From: Sphingomonas glacialis
GTDB lineage: Bacteria; Pseudomonadota; Alphaproteobacteria; Sphingomonadales; Sphingomonadaceae
Direction of reading: 5' to 3'
DNA: 64,000 nt
Assembly: GCF_014653575.1 (NCBI RefSeq)
Contig: NZ_BNAQ01000001.1
Coordinates: 806,001-870,000 of the forward strand
Shown: in pieces, positions 38,592 through 48,245 of the stretch
Numbering within the stretch: position 1 is the stretch's first letter
How the letters are laid out: the number at the start of each line of letters is the position of its first letter
Program-made: the position numbers and the translations under genes
Notes under the pieces: model-generated
Database searches by the model: none
The model's input: the letters and a program-made list of their open reading frames with translations, nothing else
Told to the model about the DNA's origin: nothing

Positions 38592-38765
38592 ATGAAGACG
38601 ATCCGCAATTTCATCAAGAACTCCAAGGGCGCCACCGCAATCGAATACGGCCTGATCGCCGCGCTGATCGCCGTCGCTGCCATCGCCGCGATGCAGGGCC
38701 TGGGCAACTCGCTCAAGACCACGTTCACCAACGTGTCGGGTACGCTGGGTTCGGCTGCCAAGTAA
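38592..38765 (+). CDS. flp: Flp-type IVb pilin, second copy
   Basis: 57 residues: MKTIRNFIKNSKGATAIEYG then LIAALIAVAAIAAMQ. SKG-ATAIEYGLIAAL gives the prepilin cleavage site and the conserved Glu-Tyr. It is shorter than the first copy and has a different tail (LKTTFTNVSGTLGSAAK), so the two may be major and minor subunits. GGAGACC lies just upstream of the ATG and a strong terminator follows 25 bases after the stop. It has its own upstream region of 120 bases and could be transcribed separately. Confidence 0.9.
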   Translation: MKTIRNFIKNSKGATAIEYGLIAALIAVAAIAAMQGLGNSLKTTFTNVSGTLGSAAK

Positions 38766-38789
38766 GCTTTAGCGCTTACGTGACGACAG

Positions 38790-38824
38790 ACGGGCGGCAA
38801 GACGATGGTCTTGCCGCCCGTTTT
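38790..38824 (+). terminator. Intrinsic terminator after flp
   Basis: A 14-bp stem ACGGGCGGCAAGAC / GTCTTGCCGCCCGT with loop GATG, followed by TTTT, directly downstream of the second flp gene. High stem strength suits a highly expressed pilin transcript. Confidence 0.92.
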
Positions 38825-38988
38825 CGCGTGCGCGCCCTGCAAACGCCGCGTCTGCGACCGAATCCGCACGCATCGCGGCGCGGATAGCCGTCGCCGTGAT
38901 GCAAGGAGTTCAGCCATCAGCGCGTGACGACCTTCACCAAGATTTCGGAATTGCGAAGTCCGCTTGATCCGGCAAGCGGCGGAGCGGC

Positions 38989-39936
<948 letters not shown>

Positions 39937-39948
39937 AGCCAGCGGCGG

Positions 39949-40884
39949 TTAAGGCCCGCCGCGCTTTGCGTCAACGCGCGCTGTCGCCTCGGCCAGCGGA
40001 TGGCGCGTATTGACGAGCTCCACGAGCCGGCTCGCCTCGACATGCGTGTAGATTTCGGTCGTCGCGATATCGGCATGGCCGAGCATCGATTGCAGCGCGC
40101 GCAGATCGGCCCCGCCTGCGAGCAGATGCGTCGCAAAGGCATGCCGCAGCACGTGCGGACTGACGCGATCGGGCGGAATCCCCGCCTCGCCCGCCAGGCC
40201 CTTGAGCAACTGGTACAGCCGAATCCGGCTGAGATGGCTCTTGCCCGAGGGGAACAGCCACGGGCTCTCCTCGGGAACATGCAACCGCCACACCGCCACC
40301 GCCGCGCGCGCGCGATCGGACAGCGGGACGAGCCGCTCCTTGCCGCCCTTGCCGCGCAGGATGAGATACGGCCGATCGGGCGCCACCGCGCGGCGCGGCA
40401 GCGACATCAGCTCGGTCGCGCGCAGCCCCGATCCGTACAGCAGCTCGACCAACGCGGCGAGCCGCAGGTCGTTGGGATCGGGCGGGTCGCGTGCGATTCG
40501 CGCGGCGATCGCGGCAAACAGCCGGTCGATATCGGCATGGTCGAGCACCTTGGGCAGCCCGCGCGTCGCGCCCGGCCGAGGCAGCGCGGCACCCGGATCG
40601 TCGCTGCGAAACCCCTCATCGACCAGAAACGCGAAAAAGCGCCGCAACGCCGCCGATTTGCGCGCCACGCTCGCCTTCGACAGCGCGAGCCATTCGCCAC
40701 CGAGCCGCGCGAGCTCGTCGGCACCCGCAGCACTCAACCGCCCCTCGAGAAACCCCGAAGCCAGCTCGAGATCGCTGCGATAGGCGAGCACGGTATTCTT
40801 CGCCGCCCCCGATTCGGCGGCCATCATCTCGAGAAAGCGATCGATCAGCGCGCGGTCACCGCCCGCGGCCGACGGCTCGGTCAC
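39949..40884 (-). CDS. xerD: Site-specific tyrosine recombinase XerD
   Basis: 311 residues. Acts with XerC at dif to resolve chromosome dimers. The N-terminal SAM-like domain starts LIDRFLEMMAAESGAAKNTV. The catalytic domain shows YGSGLRATELMSL (Arg), GKGGKERLVP (Lys), HVLRHAFATHLL (His-x-x-Arg) and LGHADIATTEIYTHV (His and Tyr nucleophile). The GTG start overlaps the stop of the 622-residue gene upstream (GTGA). It is the housekeeping enzyme by its accA-aroK context, not a phage integrase. Confidence 0.92.
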   Translation of the reverse strand: MTEPSAAGGDRALIDRFLEMMAAESGAAKNTVLAYRSDLELASGFLEGRLSAAGADELARLGGEWLALSKASVARKSAALRRFFAFLVDEGFRSDDPGAALPRPGATRGLPKVLDHADIDRLFAAIAARIARDPPDPNDLRLAALVELLYGSGLRATELMSLPRRAVAPDRPYLILRGKGGKERLVPLSDRARAAVAVWRLHVPEESPWLFPSGKSHLSRIRLYQLLKGLAGEAGIPPDRVSPHVLRHAFATHLLAGGADLRALQSMLGHADIATTEIYTHVEASRLVELVNTRHPLAEATARVDAKRGGP

Positions 40885-42749
40885 AGCCGGCTCATCGCCT
40901 CGACCGCGACCATCTTGGCCTCGCCCGGCAAGCCGACCGCACGCAGCGCGGTCACGATATGATAGAGCGCCTCGGGCGACACGCCGCGCCACGCACGCGT
41001 CTGCATCCCCACCGCCGACAGCAACGCCACCGTGCCGGGCTCGCGGTCGACGACCGCTGTCTTGAGCGCGCGTGTCCAGCTGTCCTCGCGCCCGACGCGC
41101 ACGCCGAGCGTCCGCGCGCCGCGCTCGATCTCGCTCGCCGACATCCGGCCGAGGCCGGCCAGGCCAGCGAAGAACATCCGCCGCTTGAGCCCGTCCGAAT
41201 CGTTGGCGCCGGCATAGGCGCTGACCTCGTCATAGCTCGCCACCGGCTCGGCCGGGTCGACCAGCGTAAGCATCGCCCAGGCGGTGCTGCCGCGCTCGGC
41301 CTTCTCGCGCCAACGCATCGCGCGCGGATCGAGCCCCGCACTCAGGATCGACGCGACGATGCGGTCGATATCGGGCTTTTCGAGCGATTGCGGCAACCGC
41401 GCCGCCGCGCCCGCGGTGAGCACGAGCCGCGCATAGCGGCCTTCATCGGTCTTGGGTTCGTCCCACAGCCGCTTGAGCGCATCGGCGCGCCCCGCAACGC
41501 TGCTCGCGTCATACGACGCGCGCAAGTCGCGGGCGATGCCGGCTTCGGCGACCGACTGGTCGTCCCCGGCATCGATCGCGCTGTAGAGGTCGATCAGCGC
41601 CGCGCTCGACAGGATCCCGCGTGCCGCCGCAAGCTCGGCCGCCGCCGCGCGGACGTTCGGCGCGAGCGTCGGCGCAAGCGCGCGCCAGCCGTCGACCGCA
41701 GGCGTTCCCGTCGCCAGCAGCGTTGCCGGGATCTCGACCCCAGCGGCCGTGGCGAGGCCGTAGCGCCATGCGGTCAGTTGCGAGACATCGTCCCACTCGA
41801 TCGTCACCGCCTGGCGGCCGCTTTGCCCGGTGCCGGCAACCTTCTGCGCAAGCAACAGGTCGACACCCCCGGCCAGCCGCGTCCGCCGCGCCTGGGTGAG
41901 CAACGGCTGTACCTTCGCGGGCATTCCCGACAGGCCCGCACACATCGCCCGCGCGAGGATCCACCCCCGCTCGGCGCCGAGCGTCGCACCCGCCTCGACC
42001 GCCGGGCACAACGCCGCGGGGTCGCCCGCAGCCAGCGCCGCCTGCATCGCTGCGACAAACATCTTGGGCGTATAATCTTCGGTATCGACCGCTTGCACCA
42101 TCGCCCGCGCCGCGACCGATTCGCCCATCCGCACCAGCAGCCACGCGCGCTCGGCGGCAAAATCCGCGCCGTTGACGCCGCGCGGCGTATCGACGCGCGC
42201 GAGCAAGGCGCGCCGCAGCACGATCGACACCCAGCGCGACGCGACCGGCGGGTTCAGCCGCCGCATCAGCGTTTCGAGATAGCGGCCATTGGCGCGACCG
42301 AACGCGTCGGTCGCCATCGCGCCCTGTGCCGGGCCGACGACGCCGACCTGCGCCAGCGAGCGGCGGGCGTACGCCGGCATATCGGCGCGAACGAACGCCG
42401 CGAAATCGGTCGCCGCAGGGGGCGCGACGGTCGACACCGGCGTTGCGAGCGGCGTCGGCGCGGCATCTGGGCCTCCGGGACCGATCGGTGTGAGACCGAG
42501 CGGGGCGGGAACGAGCGGAGCCGCCGCAGGGGCTGCCGGCCGCGCCGCAGTCGGCGCGGCGTCGGGCCGATTCGGCTGGGCAGCGCGCGGACGCGGTGCG
42601 CTCGGCGGCGGCGTGGGATCACCGAAGCCGGGCGGCAGGATCGATTCGGGCTTGTCCTGGCCTAGCGCCGGAATCGCCAGCGCCGCGGCCAGCGCGGCGA
42701 TCGCGACCTTACTTCTGGAGATTCGCAAGCGGGACGGCCTTCTCGACAT
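40881..42749 (-). CDS. Large exported Ala/Pro-rich protein of unknown function
   Basis: 622 residues. The signal SKVAIAALAAALAIPALGQ is followed by a proline-rich linker (about 40-110), so the protein is periplasmic. The rest is long and almost all helical with Ala-rich pairs such as MFVAAMQAALAAGDPAALCP, which suggests a TPR-like solenoid. Seven-residue-type repeats are not exact enough to count. No enzyme motif is seen. It is coupled to xerD (GTGA) and overlaps the start of a small membrane gene by 41 bases. I suspect a scaffold or envelope partner, without proof. Confidence 0.7.
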   Translation of the reverse strand: MSRRPSRLRISRSKVAIAALAAALAIPALGQDKPESILPPGFGDPTPPPSAPRPRAAQPNRPDAAPTAARPAAPAAAPLVPAPLGLTPIGPGGPDAAPTPLATPVSTVAPPAATDFAAFVRADMPAYARRSLAQVGVVGPAQGAMATDAFGRANGRYLETLMRRLNPPVASRWVSIVLRRALLARVDTPRGVNGADFAAERAWLLVRMGESVAARAMVQAVDTEDYTPKMFVAAMQAALAAGDPAALCPAVEAGATLGAERGWILARAMCAGLSGMPAKVQPLLTQARRTRLAGGVDLLLAQKVAGTGQSGRQAVTIEWDDVSQLTAWRYGLATAAGVEIPATLLATGTPAVDGWRALAPTLAPNVRAAAAELAAARGILSSAALIDLYSAIDAGDDQSVAEAGIARDLRASYDASSVAGRADALKRLWDEPKTDEGRYARLVLTAGAAARLPQSLEKPDIDRIVASILSAGLDPRAMRWREKAERGSTAWAMLTLVDPAEPVASYDEVSAYAGANDSDGLKRRMFFAGLAGLGRMSASEIERGARTLGVRVGREDSWTRALKTAVVDREPGTVALLSAVGMQTRAWRGVSPEALYHIVTALRAVGLPGEAKMVAVEAMSRL

Positions 42750-42846
42750 GCTTCATCGGCTTTTCGTGCGACAGACGCGACAGGCCGAACAGCAAAGCGA
42801 CCACCACCACGAGGACGACGATGAGAGCGACGATCGAACGGGGCAT
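42709..42846 (-). CDS. Small single-span membrane protein
   Basis: 45 residues: MPRSIVALIVVLVVVVALLF followed by GLSRLSHEKPMKHVEK. One membrane span with a basic, charged tail. It overlaps the start of the 622-residue gene by 41 bases in another frame, and they would be expressed together. It is divergent from aroK with 85 bases between starts. Small size means coding status rests on the sharp hydrophobic pattern and the position. Confidence 0.55.
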   Translation of the reverse strand: MPRSIVALIVVLVVVVALLFGLSRLSHEKPMKHVEKAVPLANLQK

Positions 42847-42931
42847 GGGCTCACAACCTGCAACAAACTGAAAATGGGCAACGACCAAGCTTTTGCCCGA
42901 GACGCAGGTGCGCTGTATAGCGCTCGCTTCG

Positions 42932-43486
42932 ATGTTGCAAAGCCCCGCCCCCTCCCCGCCCGAACCGCCCATCTGGACCGGCCAGCCGATCGTGCTGGTG
43001 GGATTGATGGGGGCCGGCAAATCGACCGTCGGGCGCAGGCTCGCCACGCGCCTCGGCCTGCCCTTCGTCGACGCCGATAGCGAGATCGAGATCGCCGCCG
43101 GCATGGCGGTGTCCGAAATCTTCGAGCGATTCGGCGAAGCGCATTTCCGCGACGGCGAACGCCGCGTGATCGCCCGCCTGATGGACGGCGAGCGCCGCGT
43201 CATCGCGACCGGCGGCGGCGCCTTTGTCGATCCGCAGACGCGCGCCGCGATCCTGTCGAACGGCTTTGCGATCTGGCTTGACGCCAAGCCTGCGGTGCTG
43301 GTCGAGCGCGTCTCGCGCCGCGACACCCGCCCGCTGCTGCGCAACCGCGATCCGCTCGCGGTGCTCGAAGAACTGGCGCGCGTGCGCAACCCGTTCTACG
43401 CGACGGCACACCTCCGCGTCTCGAGCCACCGTGCGCCGCACGACGCGACCGTCAACGCCATCCTGAAAGCGCTCGGCAAGATATGA
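42932..43486 (+). CDS. aroK: Shikimate kinase
   Basis: 184 residues. Phosphorylates shikimate with ATP on the chorismate path. VLVGLMGAGKSTVGRRLA near 19 is the P-loop, FVDADSEIE the shikimate site, GRRVIATGGGAF-type ERRVIATGGGAF near 86 the lid region, and RPLLRNRDPLAVLEEL the late arginine motif. I chose ATG 42932, as an earlier in-frame start at 42893 adds 13 unconserved residues. Its stop overlaps the aroB start (ATGA), a standard gene order in this group. Confidence 0.95.
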   Translation: MLQSPAPSPPEPPIWTGQPIVLVGLMGAGKSTVGRRLATRLGLPFVDADSEIEIAAGMAVSEIFERFGEAHFRDGERRVIARLMDGERRVIATGGGAFVDPQTRAAILSNGFAIWLDAKPAVLVERVSRRDTRPLLRNRDPLAVLEELARVRNPFYATAHLRVSSHRAPHDATVNAILKALGKI

Positions 43487-44574
43487 CGACCATCCCCGTA
43501 GCGCTCGGTTCGCGCAGTTACGACGTCGTGATCGAAGCCGGCGTGCTCGCGCGTGCGGCCGATTGGCTGAAGCCCTTGTCGCGCGGCCGGCGGATGGCGA
43601 TCGTCACCGACGAGAACGTCCTGCCGCACCTGGCGACGCTGCAGGCGTCGCTCACCACGGCGGGCGTCGAAAGCGAAGCAATCGTGCTCCCGCCGGGCGA
43701 AGGCACCAAGAGCTGGGCGATGCTCGAACAGCTCACCGACCGGCTGCTCGACCTCGGCATCGAGCGCGGCGATCATGTCGTGGCGCTTGGCGGCGGCGTG
43801 ATCGGTGATCTCGTCGGCTTCGCCTGCAGCATCGTCAAGCGCGGCTGCGGCTTCGTCCAGATCCCGACGACGCTGCTCGCACAGGTCGATTCGTCGGTCG
43901 GCGGCAAGACCGCGATTAACTCCCGCGCCGGCAAGAACTTGGTCGGCGCGTTCCACCAGCCTGCGTTGGTGCTGATCGACCCGGATGTGCTCGACACGCT
44001 GCCGCTGCGCCACGTCCGCGCGGGCTATGCCGAGGTCGTGAAATACGGGTTGATCGACGACCCCGCCTTTTTCGACTGGTGCGAGGCGAACGCGCCCGCC
44101 TTGCTCGCCGGTGATCCCGCCGCGCGCGCCTACGCCATCGGGCATTCGGTCGCCGCCAAGGCGCGGATCGTCGCCGAAGACGAGCGCGAGACGACCGGCA
44201 AGCGCGCGCTGCTCAATCTCGGCCACACCTTCGGCCATGCGCTCGAGGCCGAGGCTGGCTTCTCCGACCGCTTGCTCCACGGCGAGGGCGTCGCTGCCGG
44301 GATGGCGCTGGCTTTCGGCTATTCGGCGGCGCACGGGCTCGCCCCCGCCGCCGATGCCGATCGCGTCGCGGCGCATTTGCGCGCGATCGGCTTGCCCGAT
44401 GGCGTAGCGGCGGCTGGGATAAAGGCCGATGGCGAGACGCTCGTCGCGCACATGCTCCACGACAAGAAGATGGACGCGGGCAAGCTCCCTTTCCTGCTCG
44501 CGCGCGGGATCGGCGGGACCTACCTCGACACATCGGTGAACCTCGTCGACGTCCGGGCGTTTCTCGACGCCTGA
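43483..44574 (+). CDS. aroB: 3-dehydroquinate synthase
   Basis: 363 residues. Converts DAHP to 3-dehydroquinate with NAD and a metal. [11 protein letters not shown] near 67, [20 protein letters not shown] near 98, [20 protein letters not shown] near 125 and [13 protein letters not shown] near 242 are all diagnostic. Length is normal. It is the second gene of the aroK-aroB pair and is followed 37 bases on by a small zinc-finger gene. Confidence 0.97.
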   Translation: MTTIPVALGSRSYDVVIEAGVLARAADWLKPLSRGRRMAIVTDENVLPHLATLQASLTTAGVESEAIVLPPGEGTKSWAMLEQLTDRLLDLGIERGDHVVALGGGVIGDLVGFACSIVKRGCGFVQIPTTLLAQVDSSVGGKTAINSRAGKNLVGAFHQPALVLIDPDVLDTLPLRHVRAGYAEVVKYGLIDDPAFFDWCEANAPALLAGDPAARAYAIGHSVAAKARIVAEDERETTGKRALLNLGHTFGHALEAEAGFSDRLLHGEGVAAGMALAFGYSAAHGLAPAADADRVAAHLRAIGLPDGVAAAGIKADGETLVAHMLHDKKMDAGKLPFLLARGIGGTYLDTSVNLVDVRAFLDA

Positions 44575-44611
44575 GCGTCGGTCCACGCGCAGCACCAGGA
44601 AGGCCCCCTTC

Positions 44612-44761
44612 ATGCCCCAAGGCATCGCCAAGGCGAACCTGCCCGAAAAGACCTGCCCGGTCTGCCAGCGCCCCTTCGCCTGGCGCAAGAAATGGGCGCG
44701 CGACTGGGACAACGTCGTCTATTGCTCGGAACGCTGTCGCCGCGCCGCAAAGAGCGGGTGA
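44612..44761 (+). CDS. DUF2256 small zinc-binding protein
   Basis: 49 residues, too short for most gene callers. [20 protein letters not shown] and [10 protein letters not shown] hold Cys15, Cys18, Cys38 and Cys42, which form a treble-clef-like zinc site as in DUF2256. The WRKKW block is the family hallmark. GGAAGG lies upstream of ATG. The function is unknown; the family is often found near aro or photolyase-type genes. It probably belongs to the aroKB transcript. Confidence 0.85.
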   Translation: MPQGIAKANLPEKTCPVCQRPFAWRKKWARDWDNVVYCSERCRRAAKSG

Positions 44762-44827
44762 CGGCGCGCGGAAGGGTTTGGCGGCGATCGCTGGTGGCAA
44801 TCCCACCGACCTCGCCACTCGGGCTCG

Positions 44828-44953
44828 TTACGCTATCAGGCTCGCAAAGACCGCCAGCGACAGCAACACAAACCCCACCTCGAGCGTGAAGATGATCCAG
44901 CACTATCCCGGCTCGTCGTCACGATTGGGCGCACACCATTCGGGATCCGACAT
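44828..44953 (-). pseudogene. Possible tiny membrane protein gene interrupted by an amber codon
   Basis: From ATG 44953 the frame reads MSDPEWCAPNRDDEPG, then TAG, then CWIIFTLEVGFVLLSLAVFA and SLIA before TAA at 44830. The part after TAG looks like one membrane span. If TAG were a sense codon it would be a 41-residue protein. It could be chance, so I give it low confidence. The rest of the gap 44762-45030 shows nothing else. Confidence 0.25.
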
Positions 44954-45030
44954 CGGTACAAAAACGGAAACGATCGCCCCGGTCAATCACGCGTCTAGGG
45001 GGCCATCGAGTCAACCGATCCGCGCGGCGC

Positions 45031-45360
45031 TTACCCCCGGGCGATCCAGGCCAGCCACAGCCAGCCGGCGATGAGCGCTGCGCCGCCGATCGGCGTGATC
45101 GCGCCGAACCAGCGCGGCGCGCCGAGCGCCATCAGGTAGAGCGAGCCCGCAAAGATCGCGCCACCGGCGAGGAACAGCCACGCCGGCCCGCGCGCTTCCA
45201 GCTTCAGCGCGACGAGCGCCGCGACCGCATGGATCAGCTGATAATGCGCTCCGGTCTTGAGCCATTCGGCCGCGTCCTTGCCCGCGCCATGCGCGCCGAA
45301 CGCGCCCGCGCCGATCGCCAGCGCCCCCGACAGCGCAGCGAGAATGGCAATCCAGTTCAT
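45031..45360 (-). CDS. DUF423 membrane protein
   Basis: 109 residues with four hydrophobic spans. NWIAILAALSGALAIGAGAF, then GAHG and LKTGAHYQLIHAVAAL near 35, are the DUF423 signature. LYLMALGAPRWFGAITPIGG near 75 completes it. The function of this widespread family is unknown. It overlaps the CPA2 antiporter stop (ATGA) and is the last gene of the radA-cvpA-NifU-CPA2-DUF423 leftward unit. Confidence 0.88.
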   Translation of the reverse strand: MNWIAILAALSGALAIGAGAFGAHGAGKDAAEWLKTGAHYQLIHAVAALVALKLEARGPAWLFLAGGAIFAGSLYLMALGAPRWFGAITPIGGAALIAGWLWLAWIARG

Positions 45361-47156
45361 CGTGGTCCCTCCACCGATGCTTCGTCCTCGGGCAGCGCCG
45401 ATTCGCGTTCGTCCTGCGTGATGATCTTCTCGCGCGCGGCGCGGATGTCGCCCGCGGCGACTTGCGCGCGCAGCCGCTCCTTGTCCTTGCGGCGATAGGT
45501 GTCCTCGGTACGGTCGATCTCGGCCTGATCGACGCCGATGCTCTTGAGCGCCATCCGTCCCATCTTGACCGCCGATTCGAGCACTTCGCGCACCACCCCG
45601 TCGAGCGGCGCGCCCTTGAGCTTGATCACCGCGCGGCGATCATAGGCGCGGACGTAGATCGAGGCGTGCGGAAACGCCTCCTTCACGCCCTTGACGAGAT
45701 CGGCAGAAATCTGGTCGCCATCCATGCAGAACATGATCAGCTCGGCCTCGCCCGCCCCCGCCTGGCGCAGCATGTCGAGCCGTGTCCCGTCGCCGTAATA
45801 GACCTTGGCGCCAAATTCGCTCGCGATGTCGATCATCTCGATATCGGTGTCGATCAGCGTGACGGGCACCCCTTGCGCGATCAGCATCTGCGCGACGGTC
45901 TGGCCGAAGCGCCCATAGCCGACGATCAACGCATTGGCGCCGTCCGCGGTCGGCCCGTCGCGCTCGCCGGCGATGATCGGCTCCTCGCGGATGCGCTGCG
46001 TGATCATCATCAGGAACGGCGTCGTTGCCATCGACAGCGTGACGATCGCGCCGAACAGGCTCGCCGCCTCGGGCGCGATCAGGAAGGCGTGCTGCGCCTG
46101 CGCGAACAGCACGAAGCCGAACTCGCCGCCCTGGCTCAGCAACAGCCCGAGCGCGAGCGCCGCGCGCCACTTCATCTTGAACAGGATGCCGATGCCGAAG
46201 ATGATCAGCGCCTTGGTCGCGATCAGCGCGAGCGCCATGCCGATGACGAAGAACGGCCGCTCGGCGATCGCATGAAGGTCGAGCATCATCCCGACCGCGA
46301 GGAAGAACAGCCCGAGCAGGATCGAGCGGAACGGCTCGACGTCTGCTTCCAGTTCATGCCGATACGGGCTGTCGGCGAGCATCACGCCCGCGACGAACGC
46401 ACCGAGCGCGGTCGACAGGCCAAGCGATTCCATGATCGCCGCCGCGCCGATCACGGTGAACAAAGCGGCAAACACGAACATCTCGCGCTCGCCCATATTG
46501 CCGATGATGCGGAACAGCGGCCGCAGCAGGAAGCGTCCGGCGGCGACCAGCCCCGCCACCGCACCGACGGTGTAGAGGAACAACAGCCAGCCCGGCGGCC
46601 CACCGGCATCGGCGGGATTGCGCGACAAGACCGTGACCAGCGTGATCAACGGAACGATCGAAAGATCCTGGAACAGCAGGATCGAAAAGGCGCGCTCCCC
46701 GAACGGTGTGCGCAGCCGCCCCGCCGATTGCAGCATCGGCAATACCTGCGCGGTCGACGACAGCGCGAGCGGTAGGCCGAGCACGAGAGCGGCGGCCCAA
46801 GAGAAATGCTGCGGCGATCCGCCGAGCCGCGTCGAGAGCCAGACCACGCCCGTCACCGCGAGCCCGCACAGCACGACCTGCATCAGGCCAAGCCCGAAGA
46901 TTTCCTTCTTGAGCGCCCACAGCCGCGTCGGGTTGAGTTCTAAGCCGACGATGAACAGCAGCAACGTGATGCCGAGCTCGGCGATGCCCATCTTCGATTC
47001 GGCATTGCCGACAAGATGCAGCACTTGCGGCCCGACCACCGCGCCCGCGACCAGATAACCGAGCGTCGCACCGAGCCCGAAGCGGCGGAAGATCAGGACG
47101 AAGACGAGCGCGAAGCCGCCGAGGATGACGCCATCGAGCAGCAGCGATTCGCTCAT
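45357..47156 (-). CDS. CPA2-family monovalent cation/proton antiporter with TrkA-N domain
   Basis: 599 residues. Residues about 5-390 hold the Na/H-exchanger membrane domain (LLLDGVILGGFALVFVLIF at the start, then GYLVAGAVVGP). Residues about 410-530 are the cytosolic RCK/TrkA-N domain, with NALIVGYGRFGQTVAQMLI as the NAD-binding loop. The build is that of KefB/KefC, potassium efflux systems opened by glutathione adducts, but the exact ion is not shown. I chose ATG 47156 by coupling to the NifU-like stop (ATGA). A charged coiled tail ends it. Confidence 0.93.
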   Translation of the reverse strand: MSESLLLDGVILGGFALVFVLIFRRFGLGATLGYLVAGAVVGPQVLHLVGNAESKMGIAELGITLLLFIVGLELNPTRLWALKKEIFGLGLMQVVLCGLAVTGVVWLSTRLGGSPQHFSWAAALVLGLPLALSSTAQVLPMLQSAGRLRTPFGERAFSILLFQDLSIVPLITLVTVLSRNPADAGGPPGWLLFLYTVGAVAGLVAAGRFLLRPLFRIIGNMGEREMFVFAALFTVIGAAAIMESLGLSTALGAFVAGVMLADSPYRHELEADVEPFRSILLGLFFLAVGMMLDLHAIAERPFFVIGMALALIATKALIIFGIGILFKMKWRAALALGLLLSQGGEFGFVLFAQAQHAFLIAPEAASLFGAIVTLSMATTPFLMMITQRIREEPIIAGERDGPTADGANALIVGYGRFGQTVAQMLIAQGVPVTLIDTDIEMIDIASEFGAKVYYGDGTRLDMLRQAGAGEAELIMFCMDGDQISADLVKGVKEAFPHASIYVRAYDRRAVIKLKGAPLDGVVREVLESAVKMGRMALKSIGVDQAEIDRTEDTYRRKDKERLRAQVAAGDIRAAREKIITQDERESALPEDEASVEGPR

Positions 47157-47587
47157 GCCGGTGCCTTGGTGGCAGCGGCTTGCGCCGCCTCGGCCGCAGC
47201 CTCGAAGGCGAGCCGGATCGAGGCATGGCGCGCGCTGTGCGGCAGCGCGGGCGCGAACAGCTCGAGCCCCGTCCAGCTCGGCGGCGGCCCCTCGCTCGCC
47301 AGCCAAGCGGCCAGCGCATCGCGCGCTGCGACGAGTTCGGCGGGAGTCTTGCCGATCACCTCGGCCCCCATCAGCGATGCCGAAGCCTGGCCCAGCGCAC
47401 AGGCGCGCACCAGCATCCCGAGCTCAGCGACACGCCCGTCGCGATCCATGTTGACGTCGACCGTCACGCGGCTGCCGCACACCGGCGAGCGCTTCTCCGA
47501 TGAGCCCATCGGATCGGGCAAACGCTGATGGTGCGGAATCGTCGTCGAGAGGCGGAGGATCTCGGTGGTGTAGAGCGGCGCGGTCAT
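47153..47587 (-). CDS. NifU-like iron-sulfur scaffold protein
   Basis: 144 residues. SEKRSPVCGSRVTVDVNMDR near 30 carries the first conserved Cys of the IscU/SufU fold; RACALGQASASLMGAEVIGK near 62 carries the second. IscU usually has a third Cys and a late His; the C-terminus here (LPHSARHASIRL) has histidines and no third Cys, so it may be a divergent scaffold. It lies between cvpA and the antiporter and overlaps the latter. Confidence 0.8.
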   Translation of the reverse strand: MTAPLYTTEILRLSTTIPHHQRLPDPMGSSEKRSPVCGSRVTVDVNMDRDGRVAELGMLVRACALGQASASLMGAEVIGKTPAELVAARDALAAWLASEGPPPSWTGLELFAPALPHSARHASIRLAFEAAAEAAQAAATKAPA

Positions 47588-47632
47588 GTCGCCTATGTAG
47601 GCGGGCTCGCCGCGCGCGTCACCCCGCCGCGG

Positions 47633-48202
47633 TCAGTCGGCGGCGTTGTCGGGCTCGGCGGCGCGCGGCGTCCGCACATGGGCCGGGCCGAACACCGGCT
47701 CGCCACGGCGCCGACGGTCGACGAAGTCGGCGATGCTCGCGCTCGTCGTGTTGAGCAACGGATAGACCTTGGCCTGGGTCAGCCATTCGGGCCGGTGCGT
47801 CGGGCCGCCGCTCATCGTGTCGGTCATCAGCACGACGAGCAGGAAGGCGAGGCTCGCCAAGATCAGCCCCTTCAGCGCACCGAAGCCGAAGCCGAGCGCA
47901 CGGTCGACCGGCCCGAGAATCGAATCGCGCGTGCGCGCACCGATCGCATTGGCGACCATCCGCCCCCCGAAATAGGTCACGCCGCCAAGGATCGCAAAGG
48001 CGAGCACCGCAGCGCCCGTGGTGGTGCCGACCATGCCGGTCAGCGCGTGCGTCAGCGGCACATGGAACAGCTTGAGCGCAAAGACGATCGCCACCCAGGC
48101 GAACAGCGAGAGCACTTCGGTGACGAACCCGCGCACGAGCCCGAGCGTGGCCGATCCGCCGACGGTGAGCAGGACAAGGATATCGAGCGCGGTAAGATGC
48201 AT
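47633..48202 (-). CDS. cvpA: CvpA family membrane protein
   Basis: 189 residues with four spans in the first 140 (ALDILVLLTVGGSATLGLVRG, then TEVLSLFAWVAIVFALKLF). The pattern and GPVDRALGFGFGALKGLIL near 100 fit CvpA, needed for colicin V production and, more widely, for envelope tolerance to stress such as bile salts. It follows radA by 43 bases. In many genomes cvpA stands next to purF; here purF is at 7.5 kb. Confidence 0.88.
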   Translation of the reverse strand: MHLTALDILVLLTVGGSATLGLVRGFVTEVLSLFAWVAIVFALKLFHVPLTHALTGMVGTTTGAAVLAFAILGGVTYFGGRMVANAIGARTRDSILGPVDRALGFGFGALKGLILASLAFLLVVLMTDTMSGGPTHRPEWLTQAKVYPLLNTTSASIADFVDRRRRGEPVFGPAHVRTPRAAEPDNAAD

Positions 48203-48245
48203 CCCCGCGCCTTATCGCCGAGCGATGGGTTAAGTCGAGGGGCTG

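Noticed and set aside
39949..40884. Phage or island integrase
   Set aside because: The tyrosine recombinase is coupled to housekeeping genes with no att repeats or phage genes, so it is XerD.
40491..42665. 724-codon open frame opposite xerD and the exported protein
   Set aside because: Antisense shadow; XerD catalytic residues are on the minus strand.
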